From NCBI RefSeq assembly GCF_038630985.1, contig NZ_CP152049.1, positions 1,197,501 to 1,261,500 of the forward strand: a stretch of 64,000 nucleotides of DNA, read 5' to 3'. The first letter of the stretch is position 1; every line of letters starts with the position of its first letter. The notes under the pieces were generated by a model. It saw only the letters and a program-made list of their open reading frames with translations. It searched no databases and was not told where the DNA came from. Made by a program: the position numbers and the translations under genes. This document shows positions 63,276 to 64,000 of the stretch, one piece after another. The stretch comes from Paenibacillus sp. FSL H8-0548. GTDB lineage: Bacteria; Bacillota; Bacilli; Paenibacillales; Paenibacillaceae.

Positions 63276-64000
63276 ATGGCAGTATTAGTAACTGGCGGAG
63301 CAGGATATATCGGCTCGCATGCCGTAGCGGCATTGCAGGAGCGCGGCGAGGACATCGTTATCGTCGACAATTTACAGCAGGGACATCGCGAGGCTTTGCT
63401 TGGAGGAAAGCTTTATGTTGGTGATCTCCGTGATACAGCGTTCATGGATACCGTCTTTAAGGAAAACGAAATTGATGCGGTCATTCACTTTGCAGCGAAC
63501 TCGCTCGTAGGCGAGAGCATGACGGACCCAGGCAAATACTATCATAACAACGTGTTTGGCACGTTATGCTTGCTTGAGAAGATGAATGAGTACAATGTTC
63601 GCAAAATCGTATTCTCTTCTACAGCGGCTACTTACGGAGAGCCGGAAAGTGTGCCTATCGACGAATATGATCGTACGCTTCCGACCAATGCTTATGGAGA
63701 AACGAAGCTAGCGATGGAAAAAATGATGAGATGGTTCGATGTTGCTCATCAAATCAAGTTTATCTCGCTGCGTTATTTCAATGCAGCAGGCGCGCATGAG
63801 AGCGGCAAGATCGGTGAGGATCATAGTCCTGAGACGCATCTCATTCCTATCGTGCTGCAAGCAGCGCTTGGTCAGCGTCCGCATATCTCCGTATTTGGCG
63901 AAGATTACGAGACGCCTGACGGTACTTGCATCCGTGACTACATCCACGTAAGCGATCTTGCCGATGCGCATGTGCTGGCAGTGGATCGTCTTCGCAGTGG
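63276..64000 (+). CDS. galE: UDP-glucose 4-epimerase, truncated by the window end
   Basis: The first 241 residues are inside the window. NAD-binding 'VTGGAGYIGSH' at the N-terminus, 'FAANSLVGES' near 72, catalytic Ser/Thr in 'VFSSTAATYGE' and Tyr-x3-Lys in 'AYGETKLAME', then 'SLRYFNAAGAH'. It interconverts UDP-galactose and UDP-glucose. It follows galK in an operon; galT is not seen before the window ends. AGAGGGG lies 9 nt before ATG 63276. Confidence 0.97.
   Translation, partial: MAVLVTGGAGYIGSHAVAALQERGEDIVIVDNLQQGHREALLGGKLYVGDLRDTAFMDTVFKENEIDAVIHFAANSLVGESMTDPGKYYHNNVFGTLCLLEKMNEYNVRKIVFSSTAATYGEPESVPIDEYDRTLPTNAYGETKLAMEKMMRWFDVAHQIKFISLRYFNAAGAHESGKIGEDHSPETHLIPIVLQAALGQRPHISVFGEDYETPDGTCIRDYIHVSDLADAHVLAVDRLRS

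Overview
The window looks like a chromosomal segment from Paenibacillus or a close relative (Paenibacillaceae, Bacillota). The reasons are Bacillus-type rRNA and tRNA sequences, strong AGGAGG ribosome binding sites, S-layer-homology (SLH) surface proteins, a des-desK-desR cold-response locus and an NHLP-type peptide gene. The assignment rests on gene content and general sequence style only; no database search was possible.

Layout. 1-4160: the 3' end of an rRNA operon in the unusual order 16S-5S-23S, followed by tRNA-fMet, tRNA-Asp, tRNA-Gln, tRNA-Gly and a terminator. 4207-7751: a P-loop kinase-like protein, a membrane protein with its GntR/YtrA-type repressor and a near-ideal palindromic operator, and a Gfo/Idh/MocA dehydrogenase. 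7925-11008: an NAD-salvage operon (NrtR-type Nudix regulator, PRPP-synthetase-like protein, nicotinamide phosphoribosyltransferase-like protein). 11009-11554: repeat-rich spacer. 11555-12115: a DUF3221-like lipoprotein. 12207-18836: an RNA-repair operon rtcB-rlaP-hen1-pnkp, carrying two leader segments that each pair a tiny ORF with a terminator hairpin of the same arm sequence. 18918-21976: a c-di-GMP-I riboswitch in front of a PAS-GGDEF-EAL-PilZ protein. 22114-25776: speD, two short-chain dehydrogenases and a WYL regulator. 26088-32696: a 2202-residue secreted protein with lamin-tail, metallophosphatase and SLH domains. 32856-38861: aminopeptidase T, the des-desK-desR locus and nicotinate phosphoribosyltransferase. 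38902-39219: a decayed carbohydrate esterase. 39366-42060: an SLH protein and an IS91-family element with a passenger gene. 42147-45302: a TPR/AAA+ pair, a 3 x 123 bp tandem repeat and a predicted nuclease-HTH protein. 45550-50778: a hydrolase, an orphan membrane histidine kinase, an NHLP-leader-like peptide gene with a C-terminal Trp, a class I isoprenoid-synthase-like gene and a papain-like peptidase. 50859-59571: mostly housekeeping and hydrolase genes. 59664-64000: an FAD oxidoreductase, an AraC regulator and galK-galE (galE runs off the window).

How the genes fit together. The NAD-salvage and RNA-repair operons are near neighbours. Together they could restore two things that toxins and antiphage systems destroy, NAD+ and intact tRNA. 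The two attenuator-like leaders in the RNA-repair operon match no leader class I know and could be damage-responsive. The isoprenoid-synthase-like gene and the peptide gene with a penultimate Trp, next to a multi-pass histidine kinase, resemble the comQ-comX-comP arrangement of Bacillus quorum sensing but use different protein families. I consider these two regions the most likely places for an undescribed system.
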